Positions 25,939-34,993 of a stretch of DNA of 64,000 nt are shown one piece after another. The stretch is from assembly GCA_002869565.1 (NCBI GenBank), contig PKUJ01000018.1, forward strand, positions 50,765 to 114,764, written 5' to 3'. Both the position numbers and the translations under genes were made by a program. Position 1 is the stretch's first letter; each line of letters opens with the position of its first letter. Below the pieces are notes generated by a model. It was not told the DNA's origin. It worked only from the letters and a program-made list of their open reading frames with translations, and ran no database searches. This DNA comes from Arcobacter sp. Lineage in GTDB: Bacteria > Campylobacterota > Campylobacteria > Campylobacterales > Arcobacteraceae.

Positions 25939-26240
25939 TTTTGTATATTTGAAGATTGAGAGTTAGATAATGAACCTTCTTGAGAAGTGATATTATCTTT
26001 AGAAAAACTTGAAGATTCTTTCGCAAAATCTACTTTTAACTGTTTCTCATGCTCTTGAACTTTTTGTTTTATAGTATCAAGATCATTACTAGTTTATATT
26101 TCTTTTGAAGAATCAATATTTAAAGATATAGCTTCATTAGATTTTTCTTCTGTATTTGTACTCTTCCCACCTGCGTTACTATTAGCACTTTTTGAGTAAG
26201 TTTGTTGTGCTATATTTGAAATATTTGGATTAATAATCAT
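25914..26240 (-). pseudogene. Flagellin-adjacent small gene interrupted by an in-frame TAA
   Basis: From the ATG at 26240, preceded by AAGGATG, the frame reads MIINPNISNIAQQTYSKSAN and continues for 48 codons to TAA at 26094-26096. It then stays open in the same frame for 59 codons (TSNDLDTIKQKVQEHEKQLK onward) to TAG at 25914. Both halves have the same low-complexity, Ser/Asn/Lys-rich composition, so they look like one protein of about 108 residues. The first residues resemble a flagellin N-terminus (MxIN.N.S.I). Its position upstream of the flagellin suggests a FlaG-like or flagellum-related role; the function is not recognised. Confidence 0.6.
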
Positions 26241-26287
26241 AGTACATCCTTGGCTTTAATATAACTTAAATACTATCTAAGCTAGGT

Positions 26288-27409
26288 TTAAACTTTGGTT
26301 AAAAGAACTCCACATTCTATATGATTTGTATATGCAAATTGATCAAAAAGTGCGAAGTTTATTATCTTATGTGATTTAGTTAATTCCTCTAAATCTCTAT
26401 GCAAAGTTTCTGGGTTACAAGAGATATAAATAATAGTGTCAAACTCTTTTACTAAGGCTCTGGTTGTATCATCAAGTCCAGCACGTGGTGGGTCTACGAA
26501 GATTGAATCAAAATTATATGATTTTAGATTTATATCTTTAAGTCTTGTAAACTCTCTTTTTTCTTGAAGGGCTTCAACAAACTCTTCGGCACTCATTCTT
26601 ATAAAATCTATATTATCTATATTATTTAATTCACAGTTAGTTTTTGCAGAGTTTATTGATGTTTTTGAAATCTCTGTTGCTAGAACTTTACCAAACTTTT
26701 TACTAAGGGGTATTGTGAAATTTCCACCACCACAATAGAGTTCACATAAATCATTTTCGCTTTTTTGAATATTGTTTAAAACCCATTCAATCATTTTGAT
26801 ATTTACTTTAGAATTTGGTTGTGTAAATCCACCTTCTTTATATTGGAAATGAAAAGGCTTATTGTCTATTTGTAAAGTTTCATTTATAAAATCTTCACTT
26901 AATATTACTTTTTGTCCTCGACTTCGTCCTATGATTTTAATATCTAGTTCTTTTTCTAGTTCTTTTGCTTTTAAAAGCCATTCTTCATCAAGTTTTTTGT
27001 GATATATCAAGGTTACTAGCATATCATTTGTTGTTGAGTTTAAAAACTCTATTGAATAAAACTTATATCTTAGTTTTTCATCATTTTGGATTTTTTCTAA
27101 TAGTTTTGGCATGATTTCTTTGATATGTTCTGTAACAATTTCACATGAGTTTATTTCTAATGCTTTTTTATCAAAATCATTCATTGCATATGAAATTGTT
27201 GTGTTATCATTTTCATCATAATTTTTCCAAATTCTAAATTCTGCTCTATTTCTGAAGTTTTGTGATTCACTTTTTAATATATCAAATTCAATATTTGTAA
27301 AGTTAGAAAATCTATTTTTTTCTCTATTTATTTTATATTCAAGTTGTTCTTCATAACTTTTGTCATATAAAACACAAGATCCACATTTACCGAAATATTC
27401 ACAATTCAT
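26288..27409 (-). CDS. trmA: tRNA (uracil-5-)-methyltransferase
   Basis: A 373-residue enzyme matching TrmA over its whole length: FRNRAEFRIWKNYDEND near the N-terminus, FTQPNSKVNIKMIEWV, the SAM loop LYCGGGNFTIPLSKKFG, FVDPPRAGLD, the catalytic cysteine in YISCNPETLHRDL, and the C-terminal LFDQFAYTNHIECGVLL. It methylates U54 of tRNA to ribothymidine in the cytoplasm. The N-terminus adds a small cysteine cluster (C3, C9, C12) absent from the E. coli enzyme and reminiscent of the iron-sulfur motif of RlmD-type relatives, but the C-terminal half is TrmA-like. It is divergent from the helicase gene. Confidence 0.92.
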   Translation of the reverse strand: MNCEYFGKCGSCVLYDKSYEEQLEYKINREKNRFSNFTNIEFDILKSESQNFRNRAEFRIWKNYDENDNTTISYAMNDFDKKALEINSCEIVTEHIKEIMPKLLEKIQNDEKLRYKFYSIEFLNSTTNDMLVTLIYHKKLDEEWLLKAKELEKELDIKIIGRSRGQKVILSEDFINETLQIDNKPFHFQYKEGGFTQPNSKVNIKMIEWVLNNIQKSENDLCELYCGGGNFTIPLSKKFGKVLATEISKTSINSAKTNCELNNIDNIDFIRMSAEEFVEALQEKREFTRLKDINLKSYNFDSIFVDPPRAGLDDTTRALVKEFDTIIYISCNPETLHRDLEELTKSHKIINFALFDQFAYTNHIECGVLLTKV

Positions 27410-27462
27410 TTATAACCTTCAATATATATTCTTTATTTAATCTGATATTATATTCTATTTAC

Positions 27463-27475
27463 TATAATACGACCA
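27463..27475 (+). promoter_or_regulatory. -10 box directly before the helicase ATG (leaderless start)
   Basis: TATAAT at 27463-27468 is followed by only 6 bases before the ATG at 27475, and no Shine-Dalgarno is present. Transcription would start at or next to the A of the ATG, giving a leaderless mRNA. The -35 region is weak. Confidence 0.45.
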
Positions 27476-29001
27476 TGAAAGAAAATTGGCAAGAACAACT
27501 ACAAACCTTATTAAACTGTGATTTAAAATCACTTTATCCATTAGCTAGGAGTCTAAACAGAAAACTAAAGTTTTTTGTAGGACCAACAAACTCCGGTAAA
27601 ACATATAATGCTATGAAAGAGTTAAAAGCTGCAAATAGTGGATTATATTTAGCTCCACTTAGATTACTTGCACTTGAAGGTTATGAAGACTTAAAAAGTG
27701 AAAATATTGATGTTTCATTAATAACAGGCGAAGAGCAAATTATAAATGAAGATTCTGCTCATGTGTGTTCTACTATCGAGATGATTGATTTTAATCTGGA
27801 TGTTGATGTGGCAATTATTGATGAAATTCAAATGTTAGATGATATTGATAGGGGTTGGGCTTGGGTTAATGCAATTATTGGCTGTCCTGCAAAAACTGTG
27901 ATTATGACTGGAAGTGTAAATGCTTTGGATGCTGTAAAAAAAATAGCTGATTATCTTGGTGAAGAGTTAGAAGTTGTAAAACATCAAAGAAAAACACCAC
28001 TAAAAGTTTTAGCTCGTCATACAGCTTTAGAATATCTTGAATCAGGAACTGCACTTATTGCATTTTCAAGAAAAGATGTTTTACAATTAAAGCAAAAGCT
28101 ACAAAAAAAATATAAAGTTTCAGTTATATATGGAAATCTTTCCCCTGAGGTTAGACGTGATGAAGCCCGAAGATTTAGAGAAGGAATAAGCGATATTCTA
28201 ATTGCAACTGATGCAATTGCTATGGGTCTTAATCTTCCAATCAAAAATATTCTTTTTACGACTGACACAAAATTTGATGGAATAAGCAGGCGAAAAATAA
28301 ATGTAAATGAAATTGTGCAAATAGCAGGTCGGGCAGGTCGATACAAAATATTTGATGCAGGTTTTTTAGGTGCTACAAGAAGAGATGTTTTAAATCATGT
28401 AAAAGAAGAGTTTGAACAACCTATAAAAACTATAAAACCTCCATTTTCTGTGAAAATAAATAATGAACAACTTGAAGCCTTAGCTTCTCATATTAAAACA
28501 AACTCTCTTACAAAAGTATTGAAGTTTTTTAAGGAAAATATGGTTTTTAGTGGTCCTTTTATTGCAGCTAATATCTCTTCAATGATTGAAGCTTCAAAGA
28601 TTGTTGATAAAAGAGATAATTTAAGTTTAGCAGATAAATATTTATTAGCACAAGCTCCAATTACTACAAAATCAATGATTATTTTGCAAGCTTATGAAGC
28701 CTATATTGCAGCTGTTATTAAAAAAAGAGTTTGTCGCTACAAACCATCTATAACACTTCCTAAAAAAGCTATTACTCAAAAAGATTTATTACTTGTGGAA
28801 GATGAAGTAAAGAAAATCTCACTTTATTTATGGCTTTCATATAAATTTCCTGATCTTTTTCCTGATTATGATAAAGCTGTAATTCTAAGAAATAGTTTTA
28901 ATTCTTTTATAGAAAAATCATTAAAATTGAATTTAAGACTAAGAGAAGATGAAGCTCCGAGAAGATTTTACAAACCATATCAGAGAAACAGAAGACGATA
29001 A
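27475..29001 (+). CDS. SUV3-like DExH RNA helicase
   Basis: A 508-residue superfamily 2 helicase. Motif I is FFVGPTNSGKT (Walker A at 36-43), motif II DEIQ at 116-119, TGSVNA is motif III, and QIAGRAGR near 280-287 is motif VI. GPTNSGKTYNA and the DEIQML form are characteristic of SUV3, the mitochondrial RNA helicase of the degradosome, whose homologues occur in alphaproteobacteria and Campylobacterota. The C-terminal 200 residues correspond to the SUV3 C-terminal domain, ending in a basic RRFYKPYQRNRRR tail likely to bind RNA. It probably unwinds structured RNA for decay or processing. Confidence 0.85.
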   Translation: MKENWQEQLQTLLNCDLKSLYPLARSLNRKLKFFVGPTNSGKTYNAMKELKAANSGLYLAPLRLLALEGYEDLKSENIDVSLITGEEQIINEDSAHVCSTIEMIDFNLDVDVAIIDEIQMLDDIDRGWAWVNAIIGCPAKTVIMTGSVNALDAVKKIADYLGEELEVVKHQRKTPLKVLARHTALEYLESGTALIAFSRKDVLQLKQKLQKKYKVSVIYGNLSPEVRRDEARRFREGISDILIATDAIAMGLNLPIKNILFTTDTKFDGISRRKINVNEIVQIAGRAGRYKIFDAGFLGATRRDVLNHVKEEFEQPIKTIKPPFSVKINNEQLEALASHIKTNSLTKVLKFFKENMVFSGPFIAANISSMIEASKIVDKRDNLSLADKYLLAQAPITTKSMIILQAYEAYIAAVIKKRVCRYKPSITLPKKAITQKDLLLVEDEVKKISLYLWLSYKFPDLFPDYDKAVILRNSFNSFIEKSLKLNLRLREDEAPRRFYKPYQRNRRR

Positions 29002-29056
29002 TTAAATCATTTTTAGCTATAATCTAACTAATTATGCAATGTTGAGGAATTTTTAA

Positions 29057-31000
29057 ATGTTAAGTATGTTTAAAACAGATGGAGTAGAGTCTTTACACAA
29101 AGAACTTTTAAAAAATTATATTGATGAAAAGAAAATTCAAGCGTTAATAGATAGTGGTGTTAATATTAATAGGAGAGATTCTAAAGGCAGAACTCTGCTT
29201 TTTGAACTATCTGCAAAAAGAAGAATTGAATCTATAAAAATATTAATTAGTAATGGCATTGATATCAATGTTGAAGATAATTATGGAAAAACTGTATTAT
29301 CTGAAGCAGTTGATCAAGTTGATGGTATGATGATAAGATTTTTAATTGATAATGGCGCTTCCGTGAATCATATTAACTCTTCAGGAAGAACCGTTCTTCA
29401 TGATGCTGCCTTAGAAGAGAATGAAAAAGTATTTGATATTCTAATGTCTCAAAATCCAAATTTAAATCTTTCTGATCATTATGGCCGAACGGTTTTATTT
29501 GATGCAATAGAAGGTGGAAATCTACAAATTGTAAGAGAAGTTGTGAATAATATTGATGATATTAATATTGTTGATAATACTGGACGAAGTGCATTGTTTT
29601 ATTCAGTTTTAAAAGAAGAAGATACAATTACTAAATTTTTAGTTTCAAATGGTATTGATGTGAATATCTTGGATAAAAAAAGACAAAATGCACTTTTTAG
29701 TGCAGTTGTTCTTGGTGCAAAAAATCTTCCTACAATTCAGTTGTTAATAGAAAAAGGTGCTAAATTAAATTTAAAAGATTATGCTGAGAAAACCTTACTA
29801 GATGAAATATTAAAAATCAATGCAATTGCAAAAAATAAAGATGAACAAAGATTAGATGGTAAATATAGATTTGTTAGTAAAGATAGAAATTATATAAAAC
29901 TAACTGGACTTTTGATTGAAAATGGTTTAGCTATAGATAGAATGGATTCTGATGGAAAAACAATTCTTTATAAAGAAGTTGAAAGAGAAAATTATGAGAC
30001 AATAGATTTTCTAATATCTTCTGGGGCAGATGTTGATGCTGAAGATAACGATGGTAGGACTGTATTATTTGATGCAATATTAAAAGGTCCATCAAATATG
30101 ACTATGATTGATCATTTGATTTCAAAAGGTGCAGATATTGATCATAGAGATTTTAGTGAAAGAACAGTTATTGATGATTTAGCTGAGGCGGTTTTAATTA
30201 CTCAGAATAATAAAAAACCTAGTTCTAAAAGATTTTTAGATCTAAGAGAAGAAGAAAATTATTTACCTTTACTTAAAAAAATGTTGTTATTTAAACCTAG
30301 AATTAATCTTCCAAAAGAGAATGGACGAACACTTATTTTTGATCTTATAACTGAAAATAATTTAGAATTAATCAAAGTTGTAATAAATGCTGGTGCAGAT
30401 ATTAATGTTATTGATAAAGAAGAGAATTCACCTCTTTCTTACATGGTAGATGAAGGTTTGAAAATTACAAATCAGAGAGAAAAAGAGAATTTCTTAGAAA
30501 GATTAGTATTTTTATTAAAATTTAGAATTGATGTTAATACAATTGATGCTGACGGTAAAACAGTTTTTCATAAAGCAGTTATGGCTGATGATTTAGAAGT
30601 GGTTGAAAAACTCTTAACTAAAAAAACACATTTAAATATAAAAGACAAACAAGGTCGAACAGCACTCCATCACACCCAATGGAAAGGTAATTATAAAATA
30701 GCTAGATTATTAATAGCTGCTGGTGCAGATATAAATGAACCTGATTATGCAGGATTTACTATTTTAAATTATGCAGCAATTTTGGGACATACAAAATTGG
30801 TAATGGTATTGATTTTGTCTGGTGTTTTAATGTATAACCATAATAAAAAAAGTAAATCAGTTGCTATGTTTTTTAGAGAAAGAGAAAAAAATCTTGATAG
30901 TTTGCTTAATGCAAATATTACTGATAGCAAGATGAGACATGCAATTGAAGAGGTTACAGAAAATCTTAAAAAAGAAATTAAAGAAGTTTTAGAAGGATAA
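29057..31000 (+). CDS. Large ankyrin-repeat protein
   Basis: A 647-residue protein made almost wholly of ankyrin repeats of about 33 residues, with recurring GRTxLFxA and LLIxxGADIN cores (for example SKGRTLLFELSAKRR, HYGRTVLFDAIEGGN, QGRTALHHTQWKGN, LIAAGADINEPD). Several inter-repeat insertions occur (around residues 255-290 and 380-420). There is no signal peptide or membrane helix, so it is predicted to be cytoplasmic. The C-terminal 50 residues are a charged helix. It lies 7 bases before glmU and is probably co-transcribed; it is expected to be a protein-binding scaffold, with the partner unknown. Confidence 0.85.
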   Translation: MLSMFKTDGVESLHKELLKNYIDEKKIQALIDSGVNINRRDSKGRTLLFELSAKRRIESIKILISNGIDINVEDNYGKTVLSEAVDQVDGMMIRFLIDNGASVNHINSSGRTVLHDAALEENEKVFDILMSQNPNLNLSDHYGRTVLFDAIEGGNLQIVREVVNNIDDINIVDNTGRSALFYSVLKEEDTITKFLVSNGIDVNILDKKRQNALFSAVVLGAKNLPTIQLLIEKGAKLNLKDYAEKTLLDEILKINAIAKNKDEQRLDGKYRFVSKDRNYIKLTGLLIENGLAIDRMDSDGKTILYKEVERENYETIDFLISSGADVDAEDNDGRTVLFDAILKGPSNMTMIDHLISKGADIDHRDFSERTVIDDLAEAVLITQNNKKPSSKRFLDLREEENYLPLLKKMLLFKPRINLPKENGRTLIFDLITENNLELIKVVINAGADINVIDKEENSPLSYMVDEGLKITNQREKENFLERLVFLLKFRIDVNTIDADGKTVFHKAVMADDLEVVEKLLTKKTHLNIKDKQGRTALHHTQWKGNYKIARLLIAAGADINEPDYAGFTILNYAAILGHTKLVMVLILSGVLMYNHNKKSKSVAMFFREREKNLDSLLNANITDSKMRHAIEEVTENLKKEIKEVLEG

Positions 31001-31007
31001 TATTTAA

Positions 31008-32303
31008 ATGTCAAATAAATCAATAATTATTTTAGCGGCCGGCGCTGGTACAAGAATGAAGTCTACAACACCAAAGGTTTTACATAAAATCTCTGGTAAA
31101 CCAATGTTATATTTTTCTATTAAAGAGGCTTTAGAACTAAGTGATGATATTACTGTTGTTCTTTTTCATCAAGCATCAAGAGTTCAAGAAGAGATGGAAA
31201 AATATTTTGATGGAATCAATTATGTAATTCAAGACCATGAAAATTTTCCAGGAACTGGTGGAGCGGTTATGGGAATAACTCCAAAATATGAAAAAGTATT
31301 AGTTTTAAATGGAGATATGCCATTAATCCAAGCTTCAGAGCTTAAGAAATTTGATTTAGATGCAACTATTGTGATGTCAGTACTTGAACTTGAAAGTGCA
31401 GATGGTTATGGTCGAGTTATTATAGAGAATACAGCTGTAAAAAAGATAGTTGAGCAAAAAGATGCAAATGATGATGAACTAGCAGTTACAACAGCTAATG
31501 CAGGAATCTATCAATTTGAGACAAAATTTTTATTAGAAAATCTTCCAAATCTTTCAAATAATAATGCTCAAGGTGAATATTATATTACAGATTTAGTTGA
31601 AATGGCAATTGATCAAGGAAAAGTATTAAAACAACTTGCTGTAAATGAAGAGAATTTTAAAGGTGTAAATTCAAAGGTAGAATTAGCTGATGCAGAAGTA
31701 ATTCACCAAAAAAGACTTAAGAATGAATTTTTAAAAGAGGGTGTTATTATGAGACTACCTGATACTATTTACATAGAAGAGGGTGTTATTATTGAAGGTG
31801 AATCTATTTTAGAAAATGGAGTTACTCTTTTAGGAAATACAAAAATCATAAATTCTCATATAAAAACAAATTCTATTGTAGAAGATTCAGTTATAACAGA
31901 TTCTGATGTAGGTCCAATGGCAAGAATTAGACCAGGAAGTAATTTAAAAGATACTCATATTGGAAATTTTGTTGAAACAAAAAAAGCACAGTTAAACGGT
32001 GTAAAAGCTGGGCATTTAAGCTATTTAGGTGATTGTGAAATAGATGAAGGTACAAATATTGGTTGCGGAACAATTACTTGTAATTATGATGGGATTAATA
32101 AATATAAAACAATTATTGGTAAAAATGTATTTGTAGGTTCTGATACCCAATTTGTGGCTCCTGTTACTATTGAAGATAATACCTTAATTGGTGCTGGTTC
32201 AACCGTAACTCAAGATGTTAAAGATGGACAACTTTATACAACAAGAGCCAAAAAAAGAACTGTAGAAGGTTATTTTTATAAACATTTTGAGAATAAAAAG
32301 TAA
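31008..32303 (+). CDS. glmU: Bifunctional UDP-N-acetylglucosamine pyrophosphorylase / glucosamine-1-phosphate N-acetyltransferase
   Basis: A 431-residue protein. The N-terminal uridylyltransferase begins ILAAGAGTRMKSTTPKVLHK (UTP loop), with VLNGDMPLI as the metal-binding segment and FPGTGGAV. The C-terminal left-handed beta-helix shows hexapeptide repeats and the acetyltransferase active-site region GHLSYLGDCEIDEGTNIGCG and TCNYDG. It makes UDP-GlcNAc for peptidoglycan, LPS and, here, sugar precursors of flagellar glycans. Length is close to the usual 430-455. It follows the ankyrin gene by 7 bases and precedes coaBC by 9. Confidence 0.95.
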   Translation: MSNKSIIILAAGAGTRMKSTTPKVLHKISGKPMLYFSIKEALELSDDITVVLFHQASRVQEEMEKYFDGINYVIQDHENFPGTGGAVMGITPKYEKVLVLNGDMPLIQASELKKFDLDATIVMSVLELESADGYGRVIIENTAVKKIVEQKDANDDELAVTTANAGIYQFETKFLLENLPNLSNNNAQGEYYITDLVEMAIDQGKVLKQLAVNEENFKGVNSKVELADAEVIHQKRLKNEFLKEGVIMRLPDTIYIEEGVIIEGESILENGVTLLGNTKIINSHIKTNSIVEDSVITDSDVGPMARIRPGSNLKDTHIGNFVETKKAQLNGVKAGHLSYLGDCEIDEGTNIGCGTITCNYDGINKYKTIIGKNVFVGSDTQFVAPVTIEDNTLIGAGSTVTQDVKDGQLYTTRAKKRTVEGYFYKHFENKK

Positions 32304-32312
32304 AGACTTTAT

Positions 32313-33566
32313 ATGTTATTAAAAGATAAAAATATTTTGGTAGCCGTTACAGGCTCAATTGCAGTTTATAAAAGTTTAGAGTTAATTAGACTTTATGTAA
32401 AAGCAGGGGCATCTGTAAAAGTTTTAATGACACAAGCTGCAATAAAATTTATTACGCCACTTACTTTTGAGGCAATTTCTCAGAATAAAGTATTGTTTGA
32501 AGAGACAGAAAATTGGGATAAAAATTCTGATTATAACCATATTGATATAGGAAAATGGGCTGATATTTTTGTAATTGCACCTGCAAGTGCCAATACTATT
32601 AATAAATTATCAAATGGAATTGCAGATAATTTATTAACTCAAACAGTACTTGCTTATGCAAAAACTAAAATTATCTCTCCTGCTGCAAATACAAATATGT
32701 TAAAAAATCCAATTACACAAGCTAGTCTAGAAAAGTTGAAATCTTATAACTTTAAAATAGTTTCATCTGTGGTAAAAGAACTTGCTTGTAAAGATGTTGG
32801 TGATGGGGCAATGGCTGATCCCCAAGAAATTTTTTATGCAACAGCTAGAGAATTACTTAAAAATGATTATTGGGCTGATAGAAAAGTAGTTCTTAGTGGT
32901 GGAGGAACAGTTGAAAAAATAGATGACGTAAGATATATTTCAAATTTTTCTTCTGGAAAAATGGCCTCTGCTATGGCATTGTCTTTATATTTAAAAGGTG
33001 CAGATGTTTGTTTAGTTACTACAAGAGGGCATGAAAATTTACCCAAAGGCATTCATGCAATAAGTGTACAAAGTAGTGAAGAAATGTATGAGTATTTAGT
33101 TGATTCTATTAGAATTGCAAAAAAAAGCAAGTTGAATGATTCTACGCCAAATTTAATACAAAAAAGACCATTTTTATTTATGGTAGCTGCAGTCTCAGAT
33201 TATGTTCCAAGTCTTGCTCAAGATGGAAAACTAAAAAAAGATATGATAGGCAAGACTTGGAAACTAGATTTAAAACAAAATATTGATATTTTAAGTTCTC
33301 TTGATAAAAATGATATTGTTTCAATTGGATTTAAAGCTGAAATGGATGATGCAGTAGCTTTAACAAATGCTCAAAATATGTTAGATAATAAAAACCTTGA
33401 TGGAGTTTGTTTAAATATTTTAGATGATAAAAACTCTTTTGGTTCAGAAGAAAATAGTATTGAACTTGTATTAAAAGAAAACTCTTATAAGTTTAGTGGA
33501 AATAAATTAGATATATCTATAGATATCTTAAAAACTTTAGAAAGTGAATTTTGTAATTATGAATGA
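32313..33566 (+). CDS. coaBC: Bifunctional phosphopantothenoylcysteine decarboxylase / phosphopantothenate-cysteine ligase
   Basis: A 417-residue two-domain enzyme. The N-terminal flavoprotein CoaC has VAVTGSIAVYKSLELIRL, IAPASANTINKLSNGIADNL and AANTNMLKNP, which carries the catalytic asparagine region. The C-terminal CoaB domain has VVLSGGGTVEKIDDVRYISNFSSGKMA and KLKKD. It performs two steps of coenzyme A biosynthesis. An insertion-like stretch near residues 255-280 (RIAKKSKLNDSTPNLIQKRP) is somewhat longer than I expect for the family. It overlaps uppS by 8 bases. Confidence 0.94.
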   Translation: MLLKDKNILVAVTGSIAVYKSLELIRLYVKAGASVKVLMTQAAIKFITPLTFEAISQNKVLFEETENWDKNSDYNHIDIGKWADIFVIAPASANTINKLSNGIADNLLTQTVLAYAKTKIISPAANTNMLKNPITQASLEKLKSYNFKIVSSVVKELACKDVGDGAMADPQEIFYATARELLKNDYWADRKVVLSGGGTVEKIDDVRYISNFSSGKMASAMALSLYLKGADVCLVTTRGHENLPKGIHAISVQSSEEMYEYLVDSIRIAKKSKLNDSTPNLIQKRPFLFMVAAVSDYVPSLAQDGKLKKDMIGKTWKLDLKQNIDILSSLDKNDIVSIGFKAEMDDAVALTNAQNMLDNKNLDGVCLNILDDKNSFGSEENSIELVLKENSYKFSGNKLDISIDILKTLESEFCNYE

Positions 33567-34245
33567 AAATAGAATTCCTGAACATATTGCCATAATTATG
33601 GATGGAAATGGTAGATGGGCTAAAGAAAGAGGACTCAAAAGAACAGCTGGTCATGATGAAGGTGCAAAAAGAATACGAGATATTACAATACATTGTTCTA
33701 ATATTGGTGTTAAATATTTGACTTTATATGCTTTTTCTACTGAAAACTGGACGAGACCTAAACTTGAAGTTGACTTTTTGATGAAACTTTTTGACTTTAT
33801 GTTGAAAAAAGAACTACCTGTATATTTAGAATACTCAACAAAATTCAGAGTAATTGGAGATATTTCAAGGTTTTCAAAAGGTTTACAAAAGAGCCTTCAG
33901 GTGACAAAAGAAAAAACTGCTCATGGAAAGAAATTAACTCAAACTTTGGCTTTAAATTATGGTTCACAAGATGAGATGTTAAGAGCTATGAAAAAATTAA
34001 AAGAAAAAGATTTGGAAATAACAAAAGATAACTTTGAGTCTTGTTTAGATACAGCAGGAATGCCTCCTGTTGATATGTTAATAAGAACAAGTGGTGAGGT
34101 TAGACTTTCTAATTATCTTTTATGGCAAAATGCTTATGCTGAAATGTTTTTTCCAAATATTTATTGGCCAGAGTTTACACCTTCTGATTTAGATGATTTA
34201 ATTAGTGATTTTAATTCAAGAGAAAGACGTTTTGGAGGCGTTTAG
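33559..34245 (+). CDS. uppS: Undecaprenyl diphosphate synthase
   Basis: A 228-residue cis-prenyltransferase, taken from the ATG at 33559 inside the coaBC end; an in-frame GTG at 33544 would add five residues before the conserved start. IPEHIAIIMDGNGRWAKERG contains the catalytic Asp15; LTLYAFSTENWTRP and DMLIRTSGEVRLSNYLLWQ are the substrate-binding hallmarks. It makes the C55 lipid carrier for peptidoglycan and O-antigen-type glycans. Translationally coupled to coaBC and to the prepilin peptidase gene that overlaps its end. Confidence 0.94.
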   Translation: MNENRIPEHIAIIMDGNGRWAKERGLKRTAGHDEGAKRIRDITIHCSNIGVKYLTLYAFSTENWTRPKLEVDFLMKLFDFMLKKELPVYLEYSTKFRVIGDISRFSKGLQKSLQVTKEKTAHGKKLTQTLALNYGSQDEMLRAMKKLKEKDLEITKDNFESCLDTAGMPPVDMLIRTSGEVRLSNYLLWQNAYAEMFFPNIYWPEFTPSDLDDLISDFNSRERRFGGV

Positions 34246-34993
34246 TTTTATCTTCGGAGCAATTTTTGGATCTTTTTTAAATGTATTGATTTTAAGATTG
34301 CCCGAAGAAAAATCTGTTGTACTTCCTAGAAGTTCTTGCCCAAAATGTAATCATATTATATCTTGGTATCATAATATCCCTATTCTTTCATATCTATTTT
34401 TAAAAGGTAAATGTGCTTATTGTAATGAAAAAATATCAATACAATATCCTATTGTTGAACTTATTTCTGCTTGTATTACATTGGCACTTTTTATAAAATT
34501 AGGTTTTTCTTTATTACTTATATATAATTTAATTTTTTTCTATGCTTTAATAGTTCTCTCTTTTATAGATTTTAAGTATAAAGCAGTTCCTGATTATTTG
34601 CTTTTAATAGCTTTGGTTTTTTCATTTTTTGTTACTAATCTTGATTTAATAGAAGCCTTTAAAAATGCTTTTATAGTCTCTGGTGCTTTTGTTTTATTAA
34701 ATTTTGTGATTTCTTTTTATATTCAAAATGTTAAATCAAGAATTTTAAAAGATGATACTCTTAAAGAACAAGAAGCAATGGGAGAAGGAGATATTCCAAT
34801 TTTAGCAGCTCTTGGAGTTGTCCTAGGCCTGAAGGGTGCTTTAATAGCTATATTTTTGTCATCACTTTTTGCTATAATACCCTCAATTTATTTTAATATT
34901 AAAAAGAAAGATATTCAAACTCCATTTATTCCTTATCTTGTTTTAGGACTTTTAATTGAATATTTTTTTAATATATCAAAGGTTTTTTCTTGA
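34232..34993 (+). CDS. Prepilin peptidase (type IV leader peptidase, A24 family)
   Basis: About 253 residues from TTG 34232 (MEAFSFIFGAIFGSFLNVLI); a GTG at 34205 would add a hydrophilic extension not expected in the family. There are two CxxC pairs (CPKC and CAYC) in the cytoplasmic zinc-binding loop, and the two catalytic aspartates of A24 peptidases lie in FIDFKYKAVPD and GEGDIP. Seven to eight membrane segments follow. It cleaves and N-methylates type IV pilin-like or pseudopilin leaders in the inner membrane. No pilin genes are in the window, so its substrates are encoded elsewhere. Confidence 0.88.
   Translation: MEAFSFIFGAIFGSFLNVLILRLPEEKSVVLPRSSCPKCNHIISWYHNIPILSYLFLKGKCAYCNEKISIQYPIVELISACITLALFIKLGFSLLLIYNLIFFYALIVLSFIDFKYKAVPDYLLLIALVFSFFVTNLDLIEAFKNAFIVSGAFVLLNFVISFYIQNVKSRILKDDTLKEQEAMGEGDIPILAALGVVLGLKGALIAIFLSSLFAIIPSIYFNIKKKDIQTPFIPYLVLGLLIEYFFNISKVFS

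Noticed and set aside
29057..31000. DNA tandem repeat in the ankyrin gene
   Set aside because: The repetition is at protein level (33-residue motif) with diverged codons; no DNA-level direct repeat is apparent.
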